This document shows, one piece after another, positions 60,333 to 64,000 of a DNA stretch of 64,000 nucleotides. Positions within the stretch are counted from its first letter, which is position 1. Each line of letters begins with the position of its first letter. Source of the DNA: Balneola sp. (lineage in GTDB: Bacteria; Bacteroidota; Rhodothermia; Balneolales; Balneolaceae). The notes beneath the pieces were generated by a model. That model did no database searches. It saw only the letters and a list, made by a program, of their open reading frames with translations, and had not been told where the DNA came from. A program made the translations under genes and the position numbers. The DNA is taken from NCBI GenBank assembly GCA_002696035.1, contig NZQV01000026.1, positions 310,001-374,000 on the forward strand, written 5' to 3'.

Positions 60333-64000
<3,668 letters not shown>

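Overview
The window looks like chromosomal DNA from a marine or halophilic member of the Balneolaceae (Gracilimonas/Balneola-like; Balneolota/Rhodothermota). That assignment is inferred: three secreted proteins end in the QNYPNPFNPxT-type sorting domain common in this group, coding density is moderate with frequent TTG/GTG starts, and the one reasonable promoter resembles the Bacteroidota TTG / TAnnTTTG type. No rRNA, tRNA, CRISPR array, transposase or integrase was recognised.

Layout. 1-5.1 kb: the end of a DUF5117/DUF4953 metalloprotease, aat, a small ABC ATPase/membrane pair and two DUF4398-type envelope lipoproteins, one with an OmpA domain. 5.1-10.7 kb: a 755-nt gene-free stretch with a decayed repeat and a DnaA-box-like palindrome, then a translation and protein-targeting cluster, ffh-rpsP-rimM-trmD-rplS-adk. 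The S16 protein carries an acidic tail of about 260 residues. 10.7-19.8 kb: mixed housekeeping and hypothetical genes, including an ATP-grasp enzyme divergent from an MFS transporter, a DksA/TraR-like protein, DUF72, a sodium:solute symporter, a SnoaL-like protein, a YdeI-like protein and a beta-propeller lipoprotein. 19.8-33.3 kb: an M14 peptidase, a membrane-protein gene interrupted by an in-frame stop and flanked by two direct copies of a ~200-bp structured repeat, an Nramp-related transporter, a tight operon (hemolysin III / HExxH-PD40 outer-membrane-like protein / DUF2911 lipoprotein), an AtuA-like domain protein, a SIMPL protein and an ABC-F ATPase. 33.3-42.6 kb: an XRE regulator plus membrane protein with a perfect 26-bp palindrome upstream, a membrane-bound beta-propeller/putative DNA-binding protein, an amidoligase/glutamine-amidotransferase pair, serA, a serine beta-lactamase-like hydrolase and a META-domain lipoprotein.

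42.8-64 kb is a hemicellulose-degradation locus. Leftward from a divergent control region at about 53 kb run GH43 (with sorting domain), GH127, GH30 (sorting domain), an SGNH hydrolase and GH115. Rightward run two GH43 enzymes, GH97, an AGE-like (alpha/alpha)6 protein with a sorting domain, a GH51 arabinofuranosidase and a tandem CE1 esterase cut off by the window edge. Together they could debranch and cut glucuronoarabinoxylan: esterases remove acyl groups, GH115 removes glucuronic acid, GH51/GH43/GH127 remove arabinose, GH30 cuts the backbone, and GH43/GH97 finish the oligosaccharides. The divergent region holds five evenly spaced half-sites (consensus AAGYGTA), a strong candidate for the operator of the locus. 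No SusC/SusD pair or regulator lies inside the window.

The most unusual observations are the repeat-flanked, nonsense-split membrane gene at 22.6-24.2 kb, the 12-bp-periodic half-site array at 52.94-53.00 kb, the 26-bp palindrome at 34.1 kb, and the amidoligase pair, whose amidotransferase carries a hydrophobic insertion.
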